NCBI RefSeq assembly: GCF_001020205.1
Contig: NZ_CP011663.1
Coordinates: 1,984,001 to 2,048,000 of the forward strand
Reading direction: 5' to 3'
From: Clostridium sporogenes
Lineage (GTDB): Bacteria; Bacillota; Clostridia; Clostridiales; Clostridiaceae
DNA length: 64,000 nucleotides
Notes under the pieces: model-generated
Databases searched by the model: none
Told to the model about the DNA's origin: nothing
What the model saw: the letters and a program-made list of their open reading frames with translations, nothing else
Position numbers and translations under genes: made by a program
Shown here: piece by piece, positions 36,507-45,464 of the stretch
Numbering within the stretch: position 1 is the first letter of the stretch
How the letters are laid out: each line of letters opens with the position of its first letter

Positions 36507-37013
36507 TTATTTTTCTAATAGATCTTCATGTGTCCAACCAGCTTGTCCTTTTTCTAGTATAAGTAACCTATCTTCTTTTATTCCTTTTTCTTTTAGATAG
36601 TTATAAGTTTTTTCTGCTCCACCTTTTCCTTTTGGACAGATAATAGCTATTGGATCTTCTGAAGATGTAAGTTTGTCCATAACTTTATCAAGCTTTGCTT
36701 TATCTTCATCAGTTTTAACTGGATAAGCGTTAGTCTCTATAGCACCTTTTATATGATGCTTATCAAATTCGTCTTTCACTTGAATATCTAAGATTATAAT
36801 TTTTTCTTTTTTCTCAATTTTTGATTTTAATTCATCTGCCTTTATGTAATTATATTCTTTAGCTGCTTCATCCTTCTTATCATCTTTTTTAGTTTCTTGC
36901 TTGGTTTCTTCTTTTGTATTAGTATCGTTAGATGTATCTTTGCTACAGCCTACAAATACAAAAGAAAATAATGCTACTACTGATAATAATAAGGCTATAA
37001 TTTTCTTTTTCAT
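36507..37013 (-). CDS. Rhodanese-domain lipoprotein
   Basis: This 168-residue protein has a lipoprotein signal peptide: a KKK start, a hydrophobic core, and the lipobox FVGC with Cys at residue 23. A Lys/Glu/Asp-rich linker (about 25-50) follows, then a rhodanese fold at about 52-165 with IILDIQVKDEFDKHHIKGA and the active-site loop ICPKGKGGAEKT. It would act at the outer face of the membrane, binding or transferring sulfane sulfur. The target is unknown. Confidence 0.85.
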   Translation of the reverse strand: MKKKIIALLLSVVALFSFVFVGCSKDTSNDTNTKEETKQETKKDDKKDEAAKEYNYIKADELKSKIEKKEKIIILDIQVKDEFDKHHIKGAIETNAYPVKTDEDKAKLDKVMDKLTSSEDPIAIICPKGKGGAEKTYNYLKEKGIKEDRLLILEKGQAGWTHEDLLEK

Positions 37014-37245
37014 ATTAGAATCTCCCTATATAAATTTAATAAATTGTAAATACATTACTATTTTAGTTCATAAGTGAAAATAATTCCATAAGTATAGTAG
37101 AATCTAATAGTTTAACTATCATCTATAAATTTATATTATAAAACTAAATTTAGGATAAAAACAATTTATTACTATAGAACTATACCAAATAGTTAATATA
37201 AAATAATTAATATAAAGGGATATTTAATCTACCATAATGGATATA

Positions 37246-37557
37246 TTATTTAAATTTTACAGCAGTACCATATACTATAACCTCTGCAGCTCCTTGCATT
37301 ATGTTACTTGTAGCATATCTTATATTTAAAACGCCATCTGCACCTAGAGCTTCTGCTTCCTCGACCATTCTTTTAGTAGCTTTGGCTCTAGCTTCATTCA
37401 TCATTTCTGTATAGCTTGAAATTTCCCCACCTACTAAAGTCTTAAGACCACTTAGTATATCTTTACCTACATTTTTAGACCATACAATAGATCCTTTAAC
37501 TATAGATAAAGTTTCTACTTCCTTTTCTGTGATATAATCAGTATTTACTAATATCAT
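37246..37557 (-). CDS. YbjQ/UPF0145-family protein
   Basis: This 103-residue protein is a UPF0145 (YbjQ) member: SIVKGSIVWSKNVGKDIL at its start, GGEISSYTEMMNEAR, AEALGADGVLNIRY and VYGTAVKF at its end. It forms pentameric rings in known structures and its role is not established. The start is ATG 37557, nine bases after AAGGAGG; the longer frame includes that site. It overlaps the end of the membrane protein gene upstream by 20 bases, so the two are probably coupled. Confidence 0.88.
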   Translation of the reverse strand: MILVNTDYITEKEVETLSIVKGSIVWSKNVGKDILSGLKTLVGGEISSYTEMMNEARAKATKRMVEEAEALGADGVLNIRYATSNIMQGAAEVIVYGTAVKFK

Positions 37558-37771
37558 CTTTGTTATCCTCCTTGATTTCTTTAATTCTTTCATACATATT
37601 GTATATTAATGCTCCAACTAAAGCTATGAAAGGCAAAACTATAATAATTAATAAAAGTTTAGCTATACTGTTTCCTATACCAAATATAGGCATTAGGAAA
37701 GCACTACCATATAATAAAATTATAATGGAAAATATTACAGTTATAATTATAGTACTAATATATTTTCCCAT
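37538..37771 (-). CDS. Small membrane protein upstream of the YbjQ-family gene
   Basis: This 77-residue protein has two hydrophobic segments (about 6-30 and 37-59) and a charged C-terminus (ERIKEIKEDNKDD). Its last 20 bases overlap the start of the UPF0145 gene and carry that gene's ribosome binding site. I do not recognise the family. The overlap suggests a functional pairing. Confidence 0.7.
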   Translation of the reverse strand: MGKYISTIIITVIFSIIILLYGSAFLMPIFGIGNSIAKLLLIIIVLPFIALVGALIYNMYERIKEIKEDNKDDISKY

Positions 37772-37904
37772 GTATTCTCTCCTTTTTTATAATTATGTAA
37801 ATATATTATATTATTTTATTAGAAAAATTACTATATTATTTTTCATTTTTTTATTGTAAAATTATTATAAATATACAGACAATTTATAAAGGGTGGTTAT
37901 TTTT

Positions 37905-38153
37905 ATGTTAATAATAAATATTTGTGTGGGAAGTGCTTGTCACTTAAAGGGTTCTTATAAAGTTATAACCTTACTTCAAAATTTTATAGAGAAAAATAAC
38001 TTGAAAGATAAAGTGGAAATAAAGGGTTCTTTTTGTTTAGGTCATTGTACTGAAGGAGTTTCTGTAAAAGTTGGAGATAAAATTTATTCTGTAAATGAAG
38101 AAAATGTAGAAGAATTCTTTAATAATGTGGTATTGAGGAGTATAAATCAATGA
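37905..38153 (+). CDS. Thioredoxin-like [2Fe-2S] ferredoxin (NuoE/HndA C-terminal type)
   Basis: This 82-residue protein has the thioredoxin-like ferredoxin fold: cysteines in CVGSACHLKGS (Cx4C) and GSFCLGHC (Cx3C) would bind one [2Fe-2S] cluster, as in the small subunits of NAD-reducing and bifurcating hydrogenases. I chose ATG 37905; a GTG four codons earlier overlaps the GGGTGG site. Its stop overlaps the next gene's start by four bases (ATGA). It probably passes electrons to or from the hydrogenase-like protein encoded next. Confidence 0.88.
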   Translation: MLIINICVGSACHLKGSYKVITLLQNFIEKNNLKDKVEIKGSFCLGHCTEGVSVKVGDKIYSVNEENVEEFFNNVVLRSINQ

Positions 38154-39874
38154 ACTATATAGATATATCTGGTTTAAATTGCAAAAATTGCTATAAATGT
38201 TTAAGAGCTTGCCCAGTAAAAGCCATTAAATTTAAAAATGAAAAAGCAGAAATAGTTGAAGAAAGATGCATATCCTGTGGAAGATGTCTTGTTATTTGTC
38301 CTCAAAATGCTAAAAAGGATAAACCTGACATAAAACATGTAAAAGAAGCTATAAGATCTGGAAAAAAAGTTGTAGCTAGTGTTTCTTCAGTATTTGCAGG
38401 AGTATTTAATGTGGAAGAAGGCAAAATAGTTTCTGCCCTAAAAGAATTAGGAGTTTCTTATGTAGAGGAAACAGCTCTTGGTGGAGAAATTGTTACTGAA
38501 TTATATAAGGACTATGTAGAGACAACTAAATTAAATAATTATATTACAACTTCATGCCCTTCTGCTGTAAATTTAATAGAAAAGTATTTTCCTTCTCTTA
38601 TAAAATATATGATACCTATTGCCTCTTCCATGACAGCTCATGGGAAAATATTAAAGGAGATTTGGGGTAAGGATGCCTTTGTAGTATTTATAGGTCCTTG
38701 TATAGCAAAAAAGACAGAATCAGATATTTATAAAAAAGAAAAAGTTGTAGATGCTGTTATAAATTTTGATGAATTAAAGAATTGGTTTAAAGAGATGAAT
38801 ATAGATTTAAATTCTATGCCTATAGGAGAATTTGATAGAAATGCTTATAAAAAAACACGCTCTTTTACTTTGAGTGGTGGGATAATAAATTCTATGGGAA
38901 ATATTATAGAAAACAACAACTTAATTTCTATGTCCGTAAGTGGTGTTGAAGAATCTATTCAAGTATTAAAAAGCATGGAAATAGGTGAGATATCTAATAC
39001 TTTTTTAGAAATTACTGCATGTAGAGGGAATTGTATAGGTGGACCGAATATGATTAAAAATGAAGTTTCTTACTATACAAGATTAAATAAAGTTAAAAAT
39101 TATATAAAAAATAGAGATACCAGTAATACAATAAGATTACTTTCTGTGCCTGATAGTATCGATTTTTCAACTTCTTTTAAAGATAGACATTTTGAAAAGA
39201 AAAAAGCTTCAAGGAAAGATCTTTTAAAGATAATGAAAAGTATGGGTAAACATACAAAAGAAGATGAGCTTAATTGCGGAGTATGCGGTTATAATACTTG
39301 TATAGAAAAAGCACAGGCTATTTATGAGGGAATGGCAGAAACCAATATGTGTCTTCATTTTATGAGAAATAAAGCTGAAAATTTGACTAATGTAATTTTT
39401 GAAAATACAGTTAATTGCATCTTTATTCTAGATGAGAACATGAATGTAAAAGAAATAAATCCTGCTGCTGAGAAGACTTTCATGATAAAAGCTAGAGATA
39501 TAAAGGACAAGCCTATCTCCCTATTAATTAATGATGAAGATTTTAGATATGTTAGGGAAACTGGAAAAAGTATTATGGGCAAAAAGGTACATTATTATAA
39601 ATACAATGTAATTTTTATTAAAACTATAGTTTATATGCCAAAACAAGATATAGTTATGGTGTCTATGATGGATATTACAAAAGAAGAAGAAAATAAAAAA
39701 GAACTATTAAAAGTAAAAGAACAAACCATAGATACAGCTCAAAAAGTAATAGAAAAACAAATGAGAGTAGCTCAAGAAATAGCTAGTCTTCTTGGAGAAA
39801 CTACTGCAGAAACGAAGATTACTTTAACTAAACTAAAACAAGTAGTGGAAGGAGATAAAAGTGATATAAAATGA
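38150..39874 (+). CDS. Sensory [FeFe]-hydrogenase-like protein with PAS domain (copy 1)
   Basis: This 574-residue protein has two [4Fe-4S] ferredoxin motifs at 11-21 and 40-50, an [FeFe]-hydrogenase H-cluster domain at about 75-310, a CGxCGY-type 4Fe-4S domain at about 370-400 and a PAS domain at about 415-515. All four H-cluster ligand cysteines are present (Cys136, Cys184, Cys290, Cys294), but the proton-relay cysteine just before the first is Ser135 (TTSCPS instead of TSCCPG). This matches putative sensory group C hydrogenases. It overlaps the phosphatase gene by four bases. Hydrogen sensing is inference from the family. Confidence 0.85.
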   Translation: MNYIDISGLNCKNCYKCLRACPVKAIKFKNEKAEIVEERCISCGRCLVICPQNAKKDKPDIKHVKEAIRSGKKVVASVSSVFAGVFNVEEGKIVSALKELGVSYVEETALGGEIVTELYKDYVETTKLNNYITTSCPSAVNLIEKYFPSLIKYMIPIASSMTAHGKILKEIWGKDAFVVFIGPCIAKKTESDIYKKEKVVDAVINFDELKNWFKEMNIDLNSMPIGEFDRNAYKKTRSFTLSGGIINSMGNIIENNNLISMSVSGVEESIQVLKSMEIGEISNTFLEITACRGNCIGGPNMIKNEVSYYTRLNKVKNYIKNRDTSNTIRLLSVPDSIDFSTSFKDRHFEKKKASRKDLLKIMKSMGKHTKEDELNCGVCGYNTCIEKAQAIYEGMAETNMCLHFMRNKAENLTNVIFENTVNCIFILDENMNVKEINPAAEKTFMIKARDIKDKPISLLINDEDFRYVRETGKSIMGKKVHYYKYNVIFIKTIVYMPKQDIVMVSMMDITKEEENKKELLKVKEQTIDTAQKVIEKQMRVAQEIASLLGETTAETKITLTKLKQVVEGDKSDIK

Positions 39875-41040
39875 GTTTATTTGTAGAAATAGCTTCTCAT
39901 AGTTTAAATAAATATGGCGAAGAATTGTGTGGAGATATGATAGAGGTTGTACGACTTCCAGATTGCACTATAATAGTATTAGCAGATGGATTAGGTAGCG
40001 GGGTTAAAGCTAATATATTATCTACTCTAACATCTAAAATAGCAGCCACTATGCTTAAAGAAGGTGCAAATTTATATGATACAGTAGATACTATAGTCAA
40101 TACTTTACCTATATGTAAAGTAAGAAACATAGCCTACTCCACTTTTACTTTAATAAAAATATATAATAACGGAGATGCTTATATTGCAGAATATGATAGT
40201 CCTCCTATATTTATTGTAAGAAATAATAAATATTTAGATTTCCCTAAAAAAGAAATAATAATAGATTTTAAAAGAGTTTTAGAAAGCAATATAAAATTAA
40301 GGCCTGGAGATTTACTTACTGTAGTAAGTGATGGAGTTATTCATGCAGGATTAGGTGAAATACTTAATCTAGGCTGGCAATGGGAAAATGTTAAAGATTA
40401 TTTAGAAAGAAGATCTTATCAAAATATGTCTGCTCAATTTATTGCAAAGGATCTATTAGAAGTATGTTTTGACCTTTATGCTGGAAAACCTGGAGATGAT
40501 ACAACTGTAGTTTCTATAGGTATAAAAAAACCAGCCTATGTAGATTTATTTACAGGACCTCCTAAGGATAAATCTAAAGATAAATATGTTATAGACCAAT
40601 TAATGAAATCTAATGGCAAAAAAGTAATTTGTGGTGGAACTGCAGCTAATATAGCTCAAAGAGAGTTAAACAAAGAATTAAAAGTAAATCTTGATCTTAT
40701 AAATACTGATCTTCCCCCTATTGCTACTATGGAGGGAGTGGATTTAATTACAGAGGGAGTCCTTACATTAAGTAGTACATTGGATATAATAAAAAGTTAT
40801 TCTGATCCTTTTTATAAAATCGAAGAAAATAAATTGATATTAGGTAAAGATGCAGCTTCTTTGTTAGTTAAAGTATTAATGGAATGTACTCATTTAAATA
40901 TATGGGTTGGTAGCGCTATGAATCCTGCTCATCAAAATCCAAATTTACCTGTAGACTTAAGTATAAAATTAAAATTGGTAGAAGAACTATCAGAACACAT
41001 GAAAAAATTAGGTAAAAATGTTACTGTAAATGCAATCTAA
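39871..41040 (+). CDS. SpoIIE-type (PP2C) Ser phosphatase of the sensory hydrogenase operon
   Basis: This 389-residue protein has a SpoIIE/PP2C-like phosphatase domain over about residues 1-230: VLADGLGSG, TVVSDGVIHAGLG and GKPGDDTTVVSIG supply the metal-binding Asp residues. The C-terminal ~150 residues (from GPPKDKSKDK, with CGGTAANIAQREL and WVGSAMNPAHQ) form a conserved-looking region I do not recognise as a standard domain. Its start overlaps the stop of the first sensory hydrogenase gene (ATGA). It is a plausible output enzyme for the sensors, dephosphorylating an unknown partner. Confidence 0.85.
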   Translation: MSLFVEIASHSLNKYGEELCGDMIEVVRLPDCTIIVLADGLGSGVKANILSTLTSKIAATMLKEGANLYDTVDTIVNTLPICKVRNIAYSTFTLIKIYNNGDAYIAEYDSPPIFIVRNNKYLDFPKKEIIIDFKRVLESNIKLRPGDLLTVVSDGVIHAGLGEILNLGWQWENVKDYLERRSYQNMSAQFIAKDLLEVCFDLYAGKPGDDTTVVSIGIKKPAYVDLFTGPPKDKSKDKYVIDQLMKSNGKKVICGGTAANIAQRELNKELKVNLDLINTDLPPIATMEGVDLITEGVLTLSSTLDIIKSYSDPFYKIEENKLILGKDAASLLVKVLMECTHLNIWVGSAMNPAHQNPNLPVDLSIKLKLVEELSEHMKKLGKNVTVNAI

Positions 41041-41170
41041 CTTATATATACTATATTTATCACAATTACTACTAAAGATAATCTAAATATAGCATAATTC
41101 TTAATAAATTATTATAATGATACTATTAATTCATCTATCTTAAATCTTTCCTTTAGTTAGGAGGAAAACT

Positions 41171-42910
41171 ATGGATTATATAAATTTTAAAAAAGCTAAT
41201 TGTAAAAATTGTTATAAATGTTTAAGAAGTTGTCCTGTAAAGGCTATAAAGTTTAATAATCATCAGGCAAAAATAGAAATGGAAAGATGTATATTATGTA
41301 GCCGTTGCGTTTTAGTTTGTCCTCAAAATGCAAGAAAAGTAGTTAATTATTTAGATAAAGTAAAAAAAGCTTTAAATAAAAAGGAAAAAATAGTAGCCTC
41401 AATTGCCCCTTCTTTTATGGGGAATTTTAATGTATCCCATGGGAAAATAGTAGCTTCATTAAAGTCATTAGGAATAAAATATGCAGAAGAAACTGCTTTA
41501 GGTGCGGATATAACTACTAAACTATATAAAAGCTTTATAAAGGAAAATAAACAAGATTATTATATTACAACAGCTTGTCCTTCTGTAAATCTTCTTGTTG
41601 AAAAATATTATCCAGAGTTAGTGAAATATATGCTCCCTTTTATGTCCCCTATGACTTGTCATGGGAAAATATTAAAAACAATTTATGGTGAAGATTCTTT
41701 TACATTATTTATAGGACCCTGTACTGCTAAAAAAGCGGAACATGAAAATTATAATTTTGAAAATAGTATAGATGCTGTTTTAACATATGAAGAGTATTTG
41801 AATTTATTGAAAGAATATAATATATGTATAGAAAACTTAGAGTCTATGGAGTTTGATAATAAATCTTTAAAATTAGGTAGTTATTATCCTATGCCAGGTG
41901 GTATTATTAGCAATTTAAAGGATGAGTTAAAGGATAAAAATATAAAGTCTTTTTATGTAGATGGAGTATATGCTTGCATGGATATTTTTGAAAGTATAAA
42001 AAAGGGACATATAAAAAATTCTTTTATAGAAGCTAGTGCTTGTGTAGGTAGTTGTATAGGCGGTCCTGAAGTTATAACTAATAATCATGAATATTATAAT
42101 AAGTTAGAAAAGGTTCAAAATTATATTGAAAATAGACAGAATTATATAAAATCCTATGAAAATAAAGCAGATAAACAAAATAATCTAGAAAGTTCCAAAT
42201 TAAACTTTCATAGAGGTTTTGTAGATAAATCTATAGATAAAGAAATACAATATGAAGAGCAAATTAAAAATATATTAAAATCTATGGGAAAATACAGCAA
42301 AGAGGATGAACTTAATTGCGGTGTCTGTGGATATAATACTTGTATAGATAAAGCTAATGCCATTTTAGATGGCATGGCAGAACCTGAGATGTGTCTTCAT
42401 TTTATGAGAAGTAAGGCTGAAAATATATCCAATATAATTTTTGAAAACACAGTCAATTGTATAATAATGGTAGACTCTAAATTGAATATAATAGAAATAA
42501 ACCCTGCTGCTGAAAAAACCTTTATGTTAGAGAAAAATTTAGTTAAAAATAAACCTATAAACTTCCTAATAAGAGAAGAAGATTTTATTAAAGTTAAGAA
42601 AAACAAAAATAATATTTTAGGCAAAAAAATTACTCTCAATAATTATGGACTAGTATTTATAGAAAGTATCATTTTTATAGAAAAGCAAAACATTTTTCTT
42701 TTATCTTTAACTGATATAACAGAAAAAGAGAAAAATAAGAAAAAATTAAAAACACTTAAAGAAAGTTCTTTTAGTGCAGCAGAAGAAGTAATAGAAAAAC
42801 AGATGAGAGTAGCTCAAGAAATTGCTAGTCTTTTGGGTGAAACTACTGCAGAGACAAAAATAACTTTAACTAATTTAAAAAGAATAGTAGAATCCTCGGA
42901 TGATGATTAA
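41171..42910 (+). CDS. Sensory [FeFe]-hydrogenase-like protein with PAS domain (copy 2)
   Basis: This 579-residue protein is a diverged paralogue of the 38150-39874 gene with the same domain order: two [4Fe-4S] motifs (11-21, 40-50), H-cluster domain, CGxCGY domain (about 375-405) and PAS (about 420-520). H-cluster ligands Cys136, Cys184, Cys291 and Cys295 are kept, and the proton-relay position is Ala135 rather than Cys. It differs from copy 1 through much of the linker before the CGxCGY domain. The last ~30 residues are nearly identical between copies. A GGAGGAAAACT site precedes the ATG, and a terminator follows. Confidence 0.85.
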   Translation: MDYINFKKANCKNCYKCLRSCPVKAIKFNNHQAKIEMERCILCSRCVLVCPQNARKVVNYLDKVKKALNKKEKIVASIAPSFMGNFNVSHGKIVASLKSLGIKYAEETALGADITTKLYKSFIKENKQDYYITTACPSVNLLVEKYYPELVKYMLPFMSPMTCHGKILKTIYGEDSFTLFIGPCTAKKAEHENYNFENSIDAVLTYEEYLNLLKEYNICIENLESMEFDNKSLKLGSYYPMPGGIISNLKDELKDKNIKSFYVDGVYACMDIFESIKKGHIKNSFIEASACVGSCIGGPEVITNNHEYYNKLEKVQNYIENRQNYIKSYENKADKQNNLESSKLNFHRGFVDKSIDKEIQYEEQIKNILKSMGKYSKEDELNCGVCGYNTCIDKANAILDGMAEPEMCLHFMRSKAENISNIIFENTVNCIIMVDSKLNIIEINPAAEKTFMLEKNLVKNKPINFLIREEDFIKVKKNKNNILGKKITLNNYGLVFIESIIFIEKQNIFLLSLTDITEKEKNKKKLKTLKESSFSAAEEVIEKQMRVAQEIASLLGETTAETKITLTNLKRIVESSDDD

Positions 42911-42914
42911 TTTA

Positions 42915-42952
42915 TGGTGAAAGAGTCATTCGTGACTTTTTCACCAGATTTT
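42915..42952 (+). terminator. Terminator after the sensory hydrogenase operon
   Basis: TGGTGAAAGAGTCA-TTCG-TGACTTTTTCACCA forms a 14-bp stem with one G-U pair and a TTCG loop, followed by GATTTTTAT. It ends the plus-strand operon before the convergent hypE gene. Confidence 0.85.
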
Positions 42953-43026
42953 TATATTCAAGAACAATTTACAATTTTCTCATATCAAGAACTATTAACG
43001 CTTATTCATACATTTATTATATATAT

Positions 43027-44031
43027 TTAACATATTCTTGGAAGCATATCTCCTTCTAACATATTTATTATTCGTGTTCCCCCTAAAAAATTTTCTGTAT
43101 AAACTATATTATATGGATTTTCTATAAAAGTACCGATTATTTCTGCATTTTCACAATTATCTATTTTCTTTATAATCTTTAGTATATCTTCTGCGAATTG
43201 TTCTTCTACTACCATAATTATTCTTCCCTCGCAGGCCATGTATAGAGGATCCAAACCTAACATTTCATTTATTGCTTTAACTTCCTTTTTTATAGGTATT
43301 TTATCTTCTAAAATGCATATGCCTAAATTTTTAGTTAATGACACTATTTCATTTAAAGTTGTCGCAACTCCACCTCTCGTAGGATCTTTCATTATTTTTA
43401 TATAAGGATAATATTTTTTTAAGTTATTAGTTATATTATTGATTGGTGCACAATCACTTTTTAAATCTGCTTTTATATTTAAATCATATCTATCCAAGGC
43501 TATAGCTGTCCCATGGTCCCCTATATTTCCTGTAATTATAATCTTGTCACTTTTTTCAATATTTTTAATAGAGTATTTTTCTTCTACAATACCTATACCA
43601 GCAGTATTTATAAAAATTTGGTCTACAGATCCCTTTTCCACTACTTTAGTATCTCCTGTTACTATTAAAACACCAGCTTCTTTAGCTGTATTCTCCATAG
43701 ATTTTACTATAAGTTCTAATTTTTCCATAGGAAAGCCCTCCTCTATTATAAAAGAGCAACTTAAATAAAGAGGCTTAGCACCAGATACAGCTAAATCATT
43801 TACAGTACCACATACTGCCAGTTTACCTATATTTCCTCCAGTAAAAAATAAAGGCTTTACCACAAAGGAATCTGTCGTAAAAGATAGTTTACTTTTTTCT
43901 ATATTAAAAGTTGCAGAATCTATACCTTCTATAAGAGTTTTATTATTAAAATGTTTATACATAAGTTTTTCTATAAGCTCATGAGTATACTTTCCACCAT
44001 GACCATGACTTAATGTAATAAATTCGTTCAC
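43027..44031 (-). CDS. hypE: Carbamoyl dehydratase HypE
   Basis: This 334-residue protein is HypE, which dehydrates the thiocarbamate on its C-terminal cysteine to thiocyanate, the source of the cyanide ligands of the [NiFe] site. LSHGHGGK at the start, GDTKVVEKGS, KDPTRGGVATTLNE and the terminal PRIC motif ending in Cys334 are all present. The start codon is GTG at 44031, nine bases after AAGGAGG; an ATG in the spacer leads straight to a stop. It is the last gene of the [NiFe] operon. Confidence 0.95.
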   Translation of the reverse strand: MNEFITLSHGHGGKYTHELIEKLMYKHFNNKTLIEGIDSATFNIEKSKLSFTTDSFVVKPLFFTGGNIGKLAVCGTVNDLAVSGAKPLYLSCSFIIEEGFPMEKLELIVKSMENTAKEAGVLIVTGDTKVVEKGSVDQIFINTAGIGIVEEKYSIKNIEKSDKIIITGNIGDHGTAIALDRYDLNIKADLKSDCAPINNITNNLKKYYPYIKIMKDPTRGGVATTLNEIVSLTKNLGICILEDKIPIKKEVKAINEMLGLDPLYMACEGRIIMVVEEQFAEDILKIIKKIDNCENAEIIGTFIENPYNIVYTENFLGGTRIINMLEGDMLPRIC

Positions 44032-44170
44032 CTCATATTTCCTCCTTGTATCTTAAAATTATATTTGTTTAAGGAACTCCCAATAAATTGAGACTTAGTG
44101 TAACTATGATAATTTGTCATTTTCAATTAAGTTTTAAATTTTATACTTTTAGTTTATAATTTAATATTTT

Positions 44171-45244
44171 TCAAAATTTAAGTTTATTGTATTTATAAGC
44201 TATAGCACAAGCCCCTTCTTTAGATACCATACAGGGCCCCTTTGAATTTTGAGGAGTACATTTCTTAGAAAACATAGGACATTCTTTAGGAGTTTTTTTG
44301 CCTAATATAATTTCACCACATATGCAGCTAGTAGATTTTTCATACTTACTAATTTTTATATTAAATTTTTTAGAAGCATCATATTCACTATATATATTTT
44401 TTAATCCTAAGCCAGAGTCTTTAATTAATCCTATGCCTCTCCAGTTTGAATCCTTATAACAAAAAACTTCACTTATAAGATTGTTAGCAATTTTATTTCC
44501 TTCTTCTTTTACACAGGTTTTATATAAATTCATAAGAGTTTTTTCATTTTTTATATTACCATTTATAATAAAATATATAGAACTTAAAATATCTAAGGGT
44601 TGAAAACCTGATATTACTGCAGATATACTGTATGTATCCCCTATAAATCTAAAATAATTAGCTCCTTTAACAGAAGCTACATGGCCTGGACAAATTAGTC
44701 CATCTATATTATGATGTTTATCTTTAAATATATGTTCTAATACAGGCTTCATTGTTTTTAAACCTAACAAAAAACTTATATTTTTTATTTTTTCATTTTT
44801 AGCTTTTTTTATAGATAAAGCTATTAAGGGAGCTGTAGTTTCAAACCCTACTGCTAAAAAAATCACTTCTAAAAATTTATTTTCTTTTGCTATTTTAATA
44901 GCCTCTAAGGGAGAATATACAACTTTTATATTATTATGCTTTGTTTTTTCATCCATTAAACTATTAGTACTACCTTTAACCCTCATTAAATCTCCAAAGG
45001 TAGTTATTAATATATTTTTCTTATTTAAAAGTTCTAATGCTACATCTATATATCTTTCGTCTGTTACGCATACAGGGCAACCAGGACCAGATACTAAATT
45101 TATCTTAGGATATAAAATATCTCGTAAACCTAATTTACTTATAACTTCAGTATGACTACCACATACCTCCATTATTTTCAAAGTTCTTGTATCTGAAGCT
45201 TTTATTTTATCTATAATTTTAATCATTAATTTGTTTGTATCCAT
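44171..45244 (-). CDS. hypD: Hydrogenase maturation factor HypD
   Basis: This 357-residue protein is HypD, the [4Fe-4S] scaffold that with HypC holds the Fe(CN)2CO unit before insertion. Motifs are MEVCGSHTEVI, GPGCPVCVTDERY, AVGFETTAPL, CPGHVASV and a C-terminal cysteine-rich region (CICGEIILG, CTPQNSKGPCMVS). The ATG is one base after the HypF-HypC stop codon and its ribosome binding site (AAGGAGT) lies inside the end of that gene, so the two are coupled. Confidence 0.95.
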   Translation of the reverse strand: MDTNKLMIKIIDKIKASDTRTLKIMEVCGSHTEVISKLGLRDILYPKINLVSGPGCPVCVTDERYIDVALELLNKKNILITTFGDLMRVKGSTNSLMDEKTKHNNIKVVYSPLEAIKIAKENKFLEVIFLAVGFETTAPLIALSIKKAKNEKIKNISFLLGLKTMKPVLEHIFKDKHHNIDGLICPGHVASVKGANYFRFIGDTYSISAVISGFQPLDILSSIYFIINGNIKNEKTLMNLYKTCVKEEGNKIANNLISEVFCYKDSNWRGIGLIKDSGLGLKNIYSEYDASKKFNIKISKYEKSTSCICGEIILGKKTPKECPMFSKKCTPQNSKGPCMVSKEGACAIAYKYNKLKF

Positions 45245-45245
45245 T

Positions 45246-45464
45246 TTAATTACTCCTTAAGGCTTCTTTTATAGTATGTTCTAAATAAGAAAAGTACTCA
45301 TAGTCTATTTTTTCTATAGCACAACCTGCATGAATTAAAACATAATCATTTATAGAAGGCTTTTCTATAAGCTTCACATTTACTTCACTTTCTACCCCCA
45401 TAGTATTGGTTATAGCATAGTCTCCATCAATGCTTACAATTTTACCCGGTATTGCAATACACAT
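45246..45464 (-). CDS. hypC: HypC, possible independent product from an internal start in hypF
   Basis: The last 72 codons of the HypF frame form a complete HypC-sized protein starting MCIAIPGK at ATG 45464. A clear ribosome binding site AAAGGGAG lies six bases before this ATG, inside the coding sequence. Known HypC proteins need their Cys2 at the N-terminus after Met removal, which a fusion would bury, so separate translation of HypC from this site is likely, in addition to or instead of the fused form. This is inference; the fused frame itself is directly seen. Confidence 0.65.
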   Translation of the reverse strand: MCIAIPGKIVSIDGDYAITNTMGVESEVNVKLIEKPSINDYVLIHAGCAIEKIDYEYFSYLEHTIKEALRSN

